34,725 nucleotides of DNA from assembly GCA_937926215.1 (NCBI GenBank), contig CALEYA010000037.1, positions 1 to 34,725 on the forward strand, in the 5' to 3' direction. Shown in pieces: positions 27,894-34,725 of this stretch. The position numbers and the translations under genes are program-made. Numbering within the stretch: the stretch's first letter is position 1; the number at the start of each line of letters is the position of its first letter. Source of the DNA: an uncultured Croceitalea sp. (GTDB taxonomy: Bacteria; Bacteroidota; Bacteroidia; Flavobacteriales; Flavobacteriaceae). The notes beneath the pieces are model-generated. The model searched no databases. It worked only from the letters and a program-made list of their open reading frames with translations, and had not been told where the DNA came from.

Positions 27894-29585
27894 CTAGCGA
27901 ATCAATTTTTTATACTTGATGCGCTTTGGCATAATATCCGTTCCAAGGCGTTTCTTTTTGTTTTCCTCATAATCGGAAAAAGAACCTTCAAAGAAATACA
28001 CTTGGGAATCACCCTCAAAAGCTAGGATATGGGTACAGATACGGTCTAAAAACCACCTATCGTGGGAGATGATTACCGCACAACCCGCAAAGTTCTCCAA
28101 ACCTTCTTCCAATGCACGTAAGGTATTCACATCCAAATCGTTGGTAGGCTCATCCAAAAGCAACACATTGCCTTCTTCTTTAAGGGTCATCGCCAAATGC
28201 AGGCGGTTACGTTCTCCCCCGGAAAGCATGTCCACTTTTTTGTTCTGTTCACTACCTGAAAAATTGAATCGGCTTAAATATGCCCTGGAATTGACCTGCT
28301 TGCCACCCATCATCACCAGTTCTTGCCCATCACTAAAATTTTCCCATATGGATTTTGAAGGATCAATATTGGAATGGCTTTGGTCCACATAGGCCAGTTT
28401 TGCGGTATCCCCCACTGCAAATTCGCCTTTATCAGCGGTTTCCTCGCCCATAATCATTCTAAAAATGGTAGTCTTACCCGCACCATTAGGTCCAATGATG
28501 CCTACAATGCCCGCTTGTGGCAGGTTAAAGTTCAAATCTTCATAAAGCAACTTATCCCCATAAGCTTTACTTACGCCTTTTGCTTCTATGACATTGGTAC
28601 CCAAACGGGGTCCATTGGGAATGTATATTTCCAGCTTTTCCTCCAGCTGTTTTTGGTCTTGGTTCATCAACTTGTCATAGTTGTTCAAACGGGCTTTCTG
28701 TTTGGTCTGCCTGCCCTTGGCACCTTGTCGTACCCATTCCAACTCCCGTTCCAACGTTTTTTGGCGCTTGGATGCCTGTTTGCTTTCTTGTGCCAGACGC
28801 TTGGATTTCTGATCCAACCATCCGGAGTAGTTTCCTTTCCAAGGAATTCCTTCTCCCCTATCCAACTCCAATATCCAGCCTGCAACATTGTCCAAAAAGT
28901 AACGGTCATGCGTTACGGCGATTACGGTTCCTTTGTATTGGGCCAAATGATGTTCCAACCAGTGTACGGATTCCGCATCCAAATGGTTGGTAGGTTCATC
29001 AAGCAAAAGAACATCGGGTTCTTGTAGTAAAAGCCTACAGAGGGCCACCCTTCTTTTTTCCCCACCGGAAAGAACCCCAATTTTCTTATCGGAATCCGGT
29101 GTGCGTAAAGCATCCATGGCAATTTCAAGCTTGGTGTCCAATTCCCAGGCGTTGGAAGCATCTATCTTATCCTGTAACGCCGCCTGTTTGTCCATAAGTT
29201 TTTGCATCTTATCGGCATCTTCATATACCTCTGGCAAACCGAACATATCGTTGATTTTGTTGTACTCGTCCAAAACGGCTACCGTTTCGGCAACACCTTC
29301 CTTAACGATCTCTAAAACCGTTTTTTCAGCATCCAGTTGCGGTTCTTGTTCCAGATAACCCACGGAATACCCTGGAGAAAAAACAACATCCCCTTGAAAA
29401 TTTTTATCCACGCCCGCTATAATCTTAAGGAGTGTGGATTTACCGGAACCGTTGAGTCCTAAAATCCCAATTTTGGCCCCATAGAAAAAACTGAGATAAA
29501 TGTTTTTTAAAACTGGGGTATTCGCACTTTTAAAAGTCTTAGTGACCCCGGACATTGAAAAAATGACCTTATTGTCTTCTGACAT
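27894..29585 (-). CDS. ettA: Energy-dependent translational throttle protein EttA (ABC-F)
   Basis: The 563-residue cytoplasmic ATPase has two ABC domains and no membrane segments. Walker A motifs are GLNGSGKST and GPNGAGKTT, signatures LSGGEKRRVALCRLL and LSGGERNRLHLAMTL, and Walker B DVLLLDEPTNHLDAES and NVLLLDEPTNDLD. The long charged linker (WVRQGAKGRQTKQKARLNN) is the P-site tRNA interaction motif. EttA binds the ribosomal E site and gates entry to elongation according to ATP/ADP. The small membrane protein gene lies 34 bases upstream on the same strand. Confidence 0.95.
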   Translation of the reverse strand: MSEDNKVIFSMSGVTKTFKSANTPVLKNIYLSFFYGAKIGILGLNGSGKSTLLKIIAGVDKNFQGDVVFSPGYSVGYLEQEPQLDAEKTVLEIVKEGVAETVAVLDEYNKINDMFGLPEVYEDADKMQKLMDKQAALQDKIDASNAWELDTKLEIAMDALRTPDSDKKIGVLSGGEKRRVALCRLLLQEPDVLLLDEPTNHLDAESVHWLEHHLAQYKGTVIAVTHDRYFLDNVAGWILELDRGEGIPWKGNYSGWLDQKSKRLAQESKQASKRQKTLERELEWVRQGAKGRQTKQKARLNNYDKLMNQDQKQLEEKLEIYIPNGPRLGTNVIEAKGVSKAYGDKLLYEDLNFNLPQAGIVGIIGPNGAGKTTIFRMIMGEETADKGEFAVGDTAKLAYVDQSHSNIDPSKSIWENFSDGQELVMMGGKQVNSRAYLSRFNFSGSEQNKKVDMLSGGERNRLHLAMTLKEEGNVLLLDEPTNDLDVNTLRALEEGLENFAGCAVIISHDRWFLDRICTHILAFEGDSQVYFFEGSFSDYEENKKKRLGTDIMPKRIKYKKLIR

Positions 29586-29619
29586 AATTCTAATTAAATA
29601 TTGGTTGTATTATCGCTTT

Positions 29620-29802
29620 TTAGACCCTGCCCTTTAAGGCATTGAAAACCCAGGCTACGGCAAAAAAACCGACACCCACTGCTGCAAAGCCCCATCCAGC
29701 GACCTCATCATATTTAAAAGCGCCAAGGGCTATCATGCCAAAGCCTACAAAAATCATAATAAATGTGGCCAAAGAAAGGACCGTATTCTTATTCATTCCC
29801 AT
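29620..29802 (-). CDS. Small membrane protein (CAL67264-like)
   Basis: I take the ATG at 29802, giving 60 residues starting MGMNKNTVLSLATF, with two hydrophobic segments (FIMIFVGFGMIALGAF and GWGFAAVGVGFFAVAWVF). From memory this resembles the flavobacterial 'CAL67264' membrane protein family, which has no known function. An in-frame ATG at 29895 would give 91 residues but would leave only 18 bases to the divergent carboxylase start, too little for two promoters. It may be co-transcribed with ettA. Confidence 0.65.
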   Translation of the reverse strand: MGMNKNTVLSLATFIMIFVGFGMIALGAFKYDEVAGWGFAAVGVGFFAVAWVFNALKGRV

Positions 29803-29913
29803 AAATCTGTCGTCGTTAAGTAGAAAGCCAAATATCGTAAAAATTGCTAGAAACAACATAGGTAGTTTAAAGTTTGTCGTAGTATCTTTAAGCATTAGAA
29901 GAAAAGTGATCTA

Positions 29914-31542
29914 ATGGATTTAAAATTCAATAAGAACGAAGACCATAATAAACTAAAGTTGTCCGATCTACGGAACCGCTTTGCAAAGGTTAAATTGGGA
30001 GGCGGAAAAAAACGTATTGAAAAACACCAAAACAAGGGAAAACTCACCGCTAGGGAACGTATTTCTTATTTATTGGACAAGGATACCAATTCCATTGAAA
30101 TTGGTGGTTTTGCAGGTGAGGGCATGTACGAAGAGCACGGTGGTTGCCCATCCGGTGGTGTGGTCATTAAAATAGGCTATGTAAAAGGAAAACAGTGTAT
30201 CGTAGTTGCCAATGATGCCACGGTTAAGGCCGGGGCTTGGTTTCCAATTACCGGTAAAAAGAACCTACGCGCCCAAGAAATTGCGATTGAGAACCGCTTA
30301 CCCATTATTTATCTGGTGGATAGTGCCGGGGTTTACCTGCCCATGCAGGATGAGATTTTTCCGGACAAGGAACATTTTGGTCGGATCTTTAGGAACAATG
30401 CCGTGATGAGCAGTATGGGAATCACCCAAATATCAGCGGTTATGGGTAGTTGCGTAGCAGGTGGTGCCTATCTTCCCATAATGAGCGATGAAGCCCTTAT
30501 CGTGGATAAAACAGGAAGTATTTTTCTGGCAGGGAGCTATTTAGTCAAAGCTGCCATTGGTGAAACCATAGATAACGAAACCCTTGGCGGGGCCACTACC
30601 CATTGCGAAATTAGCGGGGTTACCGACTACAAAGCCAAAGATGATAAAGCAGCTTTGGATACCATTAAAGGTATTATGGGCAAAATAGGCGATTTTGACA
30701 AGGCCGGTTTTAATAAAGGGATTTCAAAACCACCCGCAAAAAATCCGGAAGATATTTACGGGATTTTACCCGCCTCTCGTTCCGACCAATATGATATGTT
30801 GGAAATTATTGAACGATTGGTAGACGATTCGGAATTTGAACAATACAAGGAAGATTACGGCAAAACCTTGCTTACGGGTTATGCTAGAATTGACGGTTGG
30901 GCCGTTGGCATTGTGGCCAATCAACGTAAAGTGATCAAAAACGGAAAAGGGGAAATGCAATTTGGGGGTGTCATTTATTCCGATTCTGCCGATAAGGCCA
31001 CACGCTTTATCGCCAATTGCAACCAGAAAAAAATTCCTTTGGTTTTCTTACAGGATGTCACCGGTTTTATGGTGGGTAGTAAAAGTGAACATGGCGGTAT
31101 TATAAAAGATGGCGCAAAAATGGTCAATGCCGTTAGCAATTCCGTTGTGCCAAAATTTACCATAGTTATCGGGAATAGTTATGGTGCCGGAAATTATGCC
31201 ATGTGCGGAAAAGCCTATGACCCTAGGCTTATTGCTGCATGGCCAAGTGCGGAATTGGCCGTAATGAGCGGTAACTCCGCGGCAAAGGTATTGTTGCAAA
31301 TTGAAAAGGCATCCCTTCAAAAGAGCGGTGAGGAACTAACCCCAGAAAAGGAAAAACAACTTTTTGATACCATTAAAAATCGTTATGATAATCAGGTTTC
31401 TCCATACTATGCCGCTGCCCGCCTCTGGACGGATGCTATCATAAATCCGCTGGATACCCGTAAATGGATTTCCATGGGTATTGAAGCTGCAAACCATGCC
31501 CCCATTGAAAAGTCTTTTAATTTAGGGGTATTGCAGGTTTGA
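29914..31542 (+). CDS. Acyl-CoA carboxylase beta subunit, methylcrotonyl-CoA type
   Basis: The 542-residue carboxyltransferase transfers carboxyl from biotin to an acyl-CoA. The two crotonase-like halves are clear: KGKLTARERISYLLD, ANDATVKAGAWFPITGKKNL, VYLPMQDEIFPDKEHFGRIF and SVMGSCVAGGAYLPIMSDEA-like segments in the first half; QDVTGFMVGSKSEHGGI, GNSYGAGNYAMCGKAYDPR and AAWPSAELAVMSG in the second. The substrate loop is closer to methylcrotonyl-CoA carboxylase than to propionyl-CoA carboxylase, but acyl specificity is not certain. No biotin-carrier or biotin carboxylase gene is next to it in this window. A weak -7-like TATCTTTA at 29883-29890 may drive it. Confidence 0.9.
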   Translation: MDLKFNKNEDHNKLKLSDLRNRFAKVKLGGGKKRIEKHQNKGKLTARERISYLLDKDTNSIEIGGFAGEGMYEEHGGCPSGGVVIKIGYVKGKQCIVVANDATVKAGAWFPITGKKNLRAQEIAIENRLPIIYLVDSAGVYLPMQDEIFPDKEHFGRIFRNNAVMSSMGITQISAVMGSCVAGGAYLPIMSDEALIVDKTGSIFLAGSYLVKAAIGETIDNETLGGATTHCEISGVTDYKAKDDKAALDTIKGIMGKIGDFDKAGFNKGISKPPAKNPEDIYGILPASRSDQYDMLEIIERLVDDSEFEQYKEDYGKTLLTGYARIDGWAVGIVANQRKVIKNGKGEMQFGGVIYSDSADKATRFIANCNQKKIPLVFLQDVTGFMVGSKSEHGGIIKDGAKMVNAVSNSVVPKFTIVIGNSYGAGNYAMCGKAYDPRLIAAWPSAELAVMSGNSAAKVLLQIEKASLQKSGEELTPEKEKQLFDTIKNRYDNQVSPYYAAARLWTDAIINPLDTRKWISMGIEAANHAPIEKSFNLGVLQV

Positions 31543-31655
31543 GTTTATTGTTTAACCACGGATGGACTTTTCTGAATTACGTGCAATCAAGATTGATATA
31601 AAGGTGAAAAGGCAAACAACACCCAATAATTAAGCGATAAGCCCAGTCCTCCACG

Positions 31656-33830
31656 CTATCGAATTTCAAAATCAAAAAAGAATTGTCTGTCACTTATCTC
31701 CGTCAGGCGCAGTTCGTATTCTTCATGCCTGCTGTTAGGTAAGCCATAATTATAGTCCAATCTGCATTTGATAAAAGTAGGTGCCGTATTTTCTGTACTG
31801 GTACGTTTCCCTTTATATGAAATATTTACGATCCACTTTCCCTCAATCCCTTCGCCCGCCAAAACAAACTGTTCGGAGGAGAAACCATTTCTCAACTCAT
31901 CCCCAATTCGTTCTTTGTTACCCAAATTTGTATGTTCCCATTCGAAAAAACGGTTCTGGGGATTCACGAACTGAATGTCAAATTCTGAATTCTGGTCGTT
32001 CCAATCAAAAACCAAGCGTGCATTGTAGGTAATACTTTTAAGGTAGGCATCCGGAACTTTTGATAGATCCAAATCCTTTTCATGCGTTCGGATCAACTCT
32101 TTTAGCTCAGTTCTGACCCTTTTATGTAAGCCATCAAATTTCAGATTCGTGTTGGAAGAACCATTTAATATGGACAAGAACATATCCATTGCTAATTGAT
32201 GCTTGTTCGAGTTGATATGGGCAAGAGCCATATCATAATACGATTGGGTTTTTTCGGGGTAGTCCTGCAGTAGTTTCGTAGCCACCAAACGTTGTAGTTT
32301 TTGGTCTTTGTGTTTACCGGCCTTCAAGAACAACCCCCGCAGTTGTGCATAGTTTGTTTTGTCCTGTTCCATAATGTTGGAAGCTATCCTCATCGCCGTT
32401 TTGGCGTTCCTGGGCCTAAAAAAATCGTAAATGTCCAAATAGTAGGACGCAATCTTATTATATGCATAACGCTGTTGCAAATAGATCGTATAAGCGTCCT
32501 CAAAATTTGAAGACGAGGCAAGTTCCTCAACATAGTTTATTCTTGTATTGTCCTTAACATTTAACTTTCCGTCAAAAATATTGTTCTTTACACGAGAGCC
32601 GTCATAAGTTTTACTTGTTCCCTGGCTCGCTACCGCTCCTTTTGTCGTAATCAAGATAACACCGTTTGACCCTAAACTTCCAAATCTGTTGGTTGCTGCC
32701 AAACCCTTGAGAACGGTGATATCAGCAATATTTTCTGGGTTTAGATAACTGGTGTCCACAACTTCTTGAGTAAACGAATTTGATTGGCGCAGCGGCACAC
32801 CATCAACCACTATTAGCCCATAATTGTTAGATAGAAGGCTGTTTCCACCGCCCCGTATCACAACCTGACTCAAATCATCGTTCTGTCCGAAGCGTACACC
32901 GGCGAATTTACCCTGTACTGCACTGGAAACCGTAGTGTTAATCGACGTAATATCATCATCACCAATAGATTGTGTTTCGTAACCCAATCGATCTTTGTCT
33001 ACTTTGCCTAGACCTGTATTTACTTGCCTCCTTGCGCGTTCTTCAACTAGCACGACTTCTTCCAAAGCATATGAATTGGACTCCAAGAAAATTTTTGTGT
33101 TTTCTTTAGAGGATACCCTAAACTTTTTATAGGTGTTGTTCGTAGCACTACTGACCAAAATACTGTCCCCGATTTGGGCATTAATTGCAAAATGACCGTC
33201 TGCGTCCGTAAATATTGCATCTTCCGTGCCTTTGACAGCTATCCTAACATTTTGCACCGGTTGATTGTCTATAAAAATGGTGCCCATTATTGTTTCGCTC
33301 TCGGATACAGCTGCGGTTTTAATCCGGTTTTTAGGTGACATGGAAGCAAAGTCCATGAGTCTGCTCTTTGTCAACAATGCCGTTCGGTTCAAAAATTCAA
33401 TATCCCTGTCTTCGCTGCTATTTACGATAAAATTCTTGGGCTTGAGCGGTAATGCTACCTCATTTAGAATGCCTTTCCCGTCGGTAAAGACAAACACATT
33501 TTCGTACTTTATTCTATCTTTAAGGTGGGTGTAGAAATTTCCACCATCGTATACAACATTGGATAAATCGTTTTTCAACTCCTGCCAATCGCCGTCCACA
33601 ATGGGATACATCTTTTCTGTAACCTCAACATCAAAAAGCAACAGTTGCACATCTTGGTTGGGATTTTTTTTAAAAATATGTTCTAATACCGATAGATCCT
33701 TTTCAAGATTCCTTTCTGACATTGATAGGGAACTATCCCAGCATAAAGTTGTTTGTCCCCATAGGGAGAAGCCGTATCCTAAAAACAAAAGTGATAGGAT
33801 AGCTGTAGTTTTTGCCCATTTTATATCCAT
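31656..33830 (-). CDS. Multidomain surface protein: vWA + carboxypeptidase-reg + TonB plug, no barrel
   Basis: The 724-residue protein starts with a signal peptide (MDIKWAKTTAILSLLFLGYG, cut near LWGQ). Domains in order: a von Willebrand A-like domain (~27-165) with MIDAS-type DSSLS at 32-36 and FTDGKG; a carboxypeptidase-regulatory-like domain (~180-250; GTIFIDNQPVQNVRIAVKG); a SusC-type TonB plug (~270-400; SQVVIRGGGNSLLSN, GLIVVDGVPLRQS, GSLGSNGVILITTKG); a helical region (~430-590; KTQSYYDMALAHINSNKHQL resembles a TPR); and a beta-sandwich tail (~600-724; LVFDWNDQNSEFDIQFVNPQ) like DUF2135/YfaP. No ~600-residue barrel follows the plug, so it is not a normal TonB-dependent receptor. A protein-interaction or signalling role in the envelope is my inference. 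Confidence 0.85.
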   Translation of the reverse strand: MDIKWAKTTAILSLLFLGYGFSLWGQTTLCWDSSLSMSERNLEKDLSVLEHIFKKNPNQDVQLLLFDVEVTEKMYPIVDGDWQELKNDLSNVVYDGGNFYTHLKDRIKYENVFVFTDGKGILNEVALPLKPKNFIVNSSEDRDIEFLNRTALLTKSRLMDFASMSPKNRIKTAAVSESETIMGTIFIDNQPVQNVRIAVKGTEDAIFTDADGHFAINAQIGDSILVSSATNNTYKKFRVSSKENTKIFLESNSYALEEVVLVEERARRQVNTGLGKVDKDRLGYETQSIGDDDITSINTTVSSAVQGKFAGVRFGQNDDLSQVVIRGGGNSLLSNNYGLIVVDGVPLRQSNSFTQEVVDTSYLNPENIADITVLKGLAATNRFGSLGSNGVILITTKGAVASQGTSKTYDGSRVKNNIFDGKLNVKDNTRINYVEELASSSNFEDAYTIYLQQRYAYNKIASYYLDIYDFFRPRNAKTAMRIASNIMEQDKTNYAQLRGLFLKAGKHKDQKLQRLVATKLLQDYPEKTQSYYDMALAHINSNKHQLAMDMFLSILNGSSNTNLKFDGLHKRVRTELKELIRTHEKDLDLSKVPDAYLKSITYNARLVFDWNDQNSEFDIQFVNPQNRFFEWEHTNLGNKERIGDELRNGFSSEQFVLAGEGIEGKWIVNISYKGKRTSTENTAPTFIKCRLDYNYGLPNSRHEEYELRLTEISDRQFFFDFEIR

Positions 33831-33835
33831 ATGTT

Positions 33836-33866
33836 CAAACTAATAAAAAAGTACATACTGTACAAT
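33836..33866 (-). promoter_or_regulatory. Possible promoter and operator of the plug/vWA gene
   Basis: On the minus strand ATTG (plus 33863-33866), 19 bases, TTAGTTTG (plus 33836-33843; one mismatch to TAnnTTTG). GTACA-TAC-TGTAC (33851-33863), a perfect palindrome with a 3-base spacer, sits between the two elements, where a repressor would block polymerase. The -7 box is only 5 bases from the ATG, so transcripts would be nearly leaderless, which weakens the call. Confidence 0.4.
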
Positions 33867-34061
33867 GTTGGATTGACCTAAACATGCTCCTATAAGTTAC
33901 ATTTTTATTTCAAAATAAGGAATCCCATATCGCCATTACAACCTATTACCTCTTTTCGTTAAAAAACAACTTTCTTAAGAATGACTTTCTATGCTAGCAA
34001 GATGCTCAAGGTTATGAAAAACCCGCAGGTATTGCCCAAGTTAAAATGCCGATTAACAGAA

Positions 34062-34725
34062 TCAGTTCTTTAGTTGCGGTTTTGGCCTGGGAATCAGAAG
34101 CAATTCCGTTTGCCTGCCATTTACGTATCGAAAACCATTTTCTCCATAAAATCCAGCTTCTTCCAACATTATCCTTATATCCCGTTTCCATTCCGGAATG
34201 GTAATGGTCGTATTCAATTCAATGGCATAGACCGTATTTGGATTTAGGGGATAGTTTTCCCCATCGTCCTTCATCACACCACCTTGGGAATCCCACATGC
34301 CTATTGTAGTTCCTGCAGAATGTCCATAACTCCCCAATGGATGGGTATAAATAGCGGGACGTAATCCCGCGGCCTTGGCATCAACTAGGGATTTTGCCAG
34401 AATCTCATTTCCCGTTCTCCCGCTTATCATATTTTGGGTTAAGAAATCTTGTACCCGATTCCCGTCCTTTAAACCATTGACCAAGAAATCCGGAGCGGCT
34501 TTTTCCTCTGGTCTTAAGACATAAGCCAATTCCTGACAATCGGTATTCAGTCTCAAATAAGTGATTCCAAAATCGCAATGCAACAGATCCCCGGGTAGAA
34601 TTACGGTATCTTCTGGCCTACCGGAAAAAGAATACAAATGACCCACTAATTTTTCACTGGTCCGTTGCACATCTACGGTAGGATGAAACCAAGTTTTAAG
34701 GCCTAAATCCGTTACTTTTTGTCGC
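34062..34725 (-). CDS. M24 family metallopeptidase, C-terminal part (runs off the window)
   Basis: The frame is open to the right edge. About 220 codons of the C-terminal 'pita-bread' domain are present and the N-terminus is outside. Visible metal ligands fit the family's D-D-H-E-E: the two Asp in LHCDFGITYLRLNTD, His in IYTHPLGSYGHSAG, Glu in YAIELNTTI and a final Glu in VNGRQTELLLIP. Upstream it begins with WFHPTVDVQRTSEK, typical of flavobacterial Xaa-Pro aminopeptidase-like proteins. It may instead be creatinase-like, as M24 members have varied substrates. No signal peptide can be judged. Confidence 0.85.
   Translation of the reverse strand, partial: RQKVTDLGLKTWFHPTVDVQRTSEKLVGHLYSFSGRPEDTVILPGDLLHCDFGITYLRLNTDCQELAYVLRPEEKAAPDFLVNGLKDGNRVQDFLTQNMISGRTGNEILAKSLVDAKAAGLRPAIYTHPLGSYGHSAGTTIGMWDSQGGVMKDDGENYPLNPNTVYAIELNTTITIPEWKRDIRIMLEEAGFYGENGFRYVNGRQTELLLIPRPKPQLKN

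Noticed and set aside
28374-29027. 217-codon plus-strand frame inside ettA
   Set aside because: It is antisense to strongly matching ABC-F motifs and has no recognisable protein features.
29803-29895. N-terminal extension of the small membrane protein to 29895
   Set aside because: It leaves too little room for a divergent promoter, though I cannot exclude it fully.

Overview
The window looks like chromosome from a member of the Flavobacteriaceae (Bacteroidota). The base composition is AT-leaning, and several genes are preceded by the Bacteroidota promoter signature TAnnTTTG, in the best cases with a TTG-type element about 19-21 bases upstream. The gene content also fits: TonB-dependent receptors with carboxypeptidase-like N-terminal domains, a DUF5117-type metalloprotease, YegP, EttA, a methylcrotonyl-type carboxylase beta subunit and an SPT-like alpha-oxoamine synthase. 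I see no rRNA, tRNA, CRISPR array, insertion sequence or prophage. I cannot place it to genus.

Layout: 173-1514 holds an alpha/beta hydrolase and a small secreted protein. 1667-7167 is a sugar block: fructosamine-kinase-like protein, a GH2 beta-galactosidase without a signal peptide and an SLC5-type sodium:solute symporter 9 bases downstream. 7264-8608 is a looser accessory stretch with a DUF1348 protein, a VOC/PhnB protein, two gene-remnant candidates and a hairpin. 8609-11031 (minus) has an SPT-like acyltransferase next to a cysteine-synthase-fold enzyme. Together they are a candidate sulfonolipid (capnine) pair. 11095-13233 (minus) is an oligopeptidase B lipoprotein. 13425-14231 is ybaB plus a thioredoxin-like protein, sharing a bidirectional terminator with an OmpA-family protein (minus). 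15631-19380 holds YegP, and an operon of a metzincin-type metalloprotease followed by threonine aldolase (minus).

19464-20559 is prfB with a textbook programmed +1 frameshift. 20642-23528 is a tight pair: a small exported helical protein and a TonB-dependent receptor. 23651-23824 is a 57-residue membrane protein, followed by fumC, an exported TPR-like protein and, on the minus strand, a coiled-coil membrane protein. That gene is divergent from an MBL-fold lipoprotein, and both share an 11-base upstream motif. 27894-29802 (minus) is EttA with a small membrane protein upstream; 29914-31542 is an acyl-CoA carboxylase beta subunit. 31656-33830 (minus) is the strangest gene: a signal peptide, a von Willebrand A-like domain, a carboxypeptidase-regulatory-like domain, a SusC-type TonB plug, a helical region and a DUF2135-like C-terminus, with no beta-barrel. 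The window ends inside an M24 metallopeptidase.

Most genes are conserved housekeeping or envelope functions. The best candidates for new biology are the barrel-less plug/vWA protein, the capnine-type pair, and the RF2 frameshift site in a lineage that mostly ignores Shine-Dalgarno signals.
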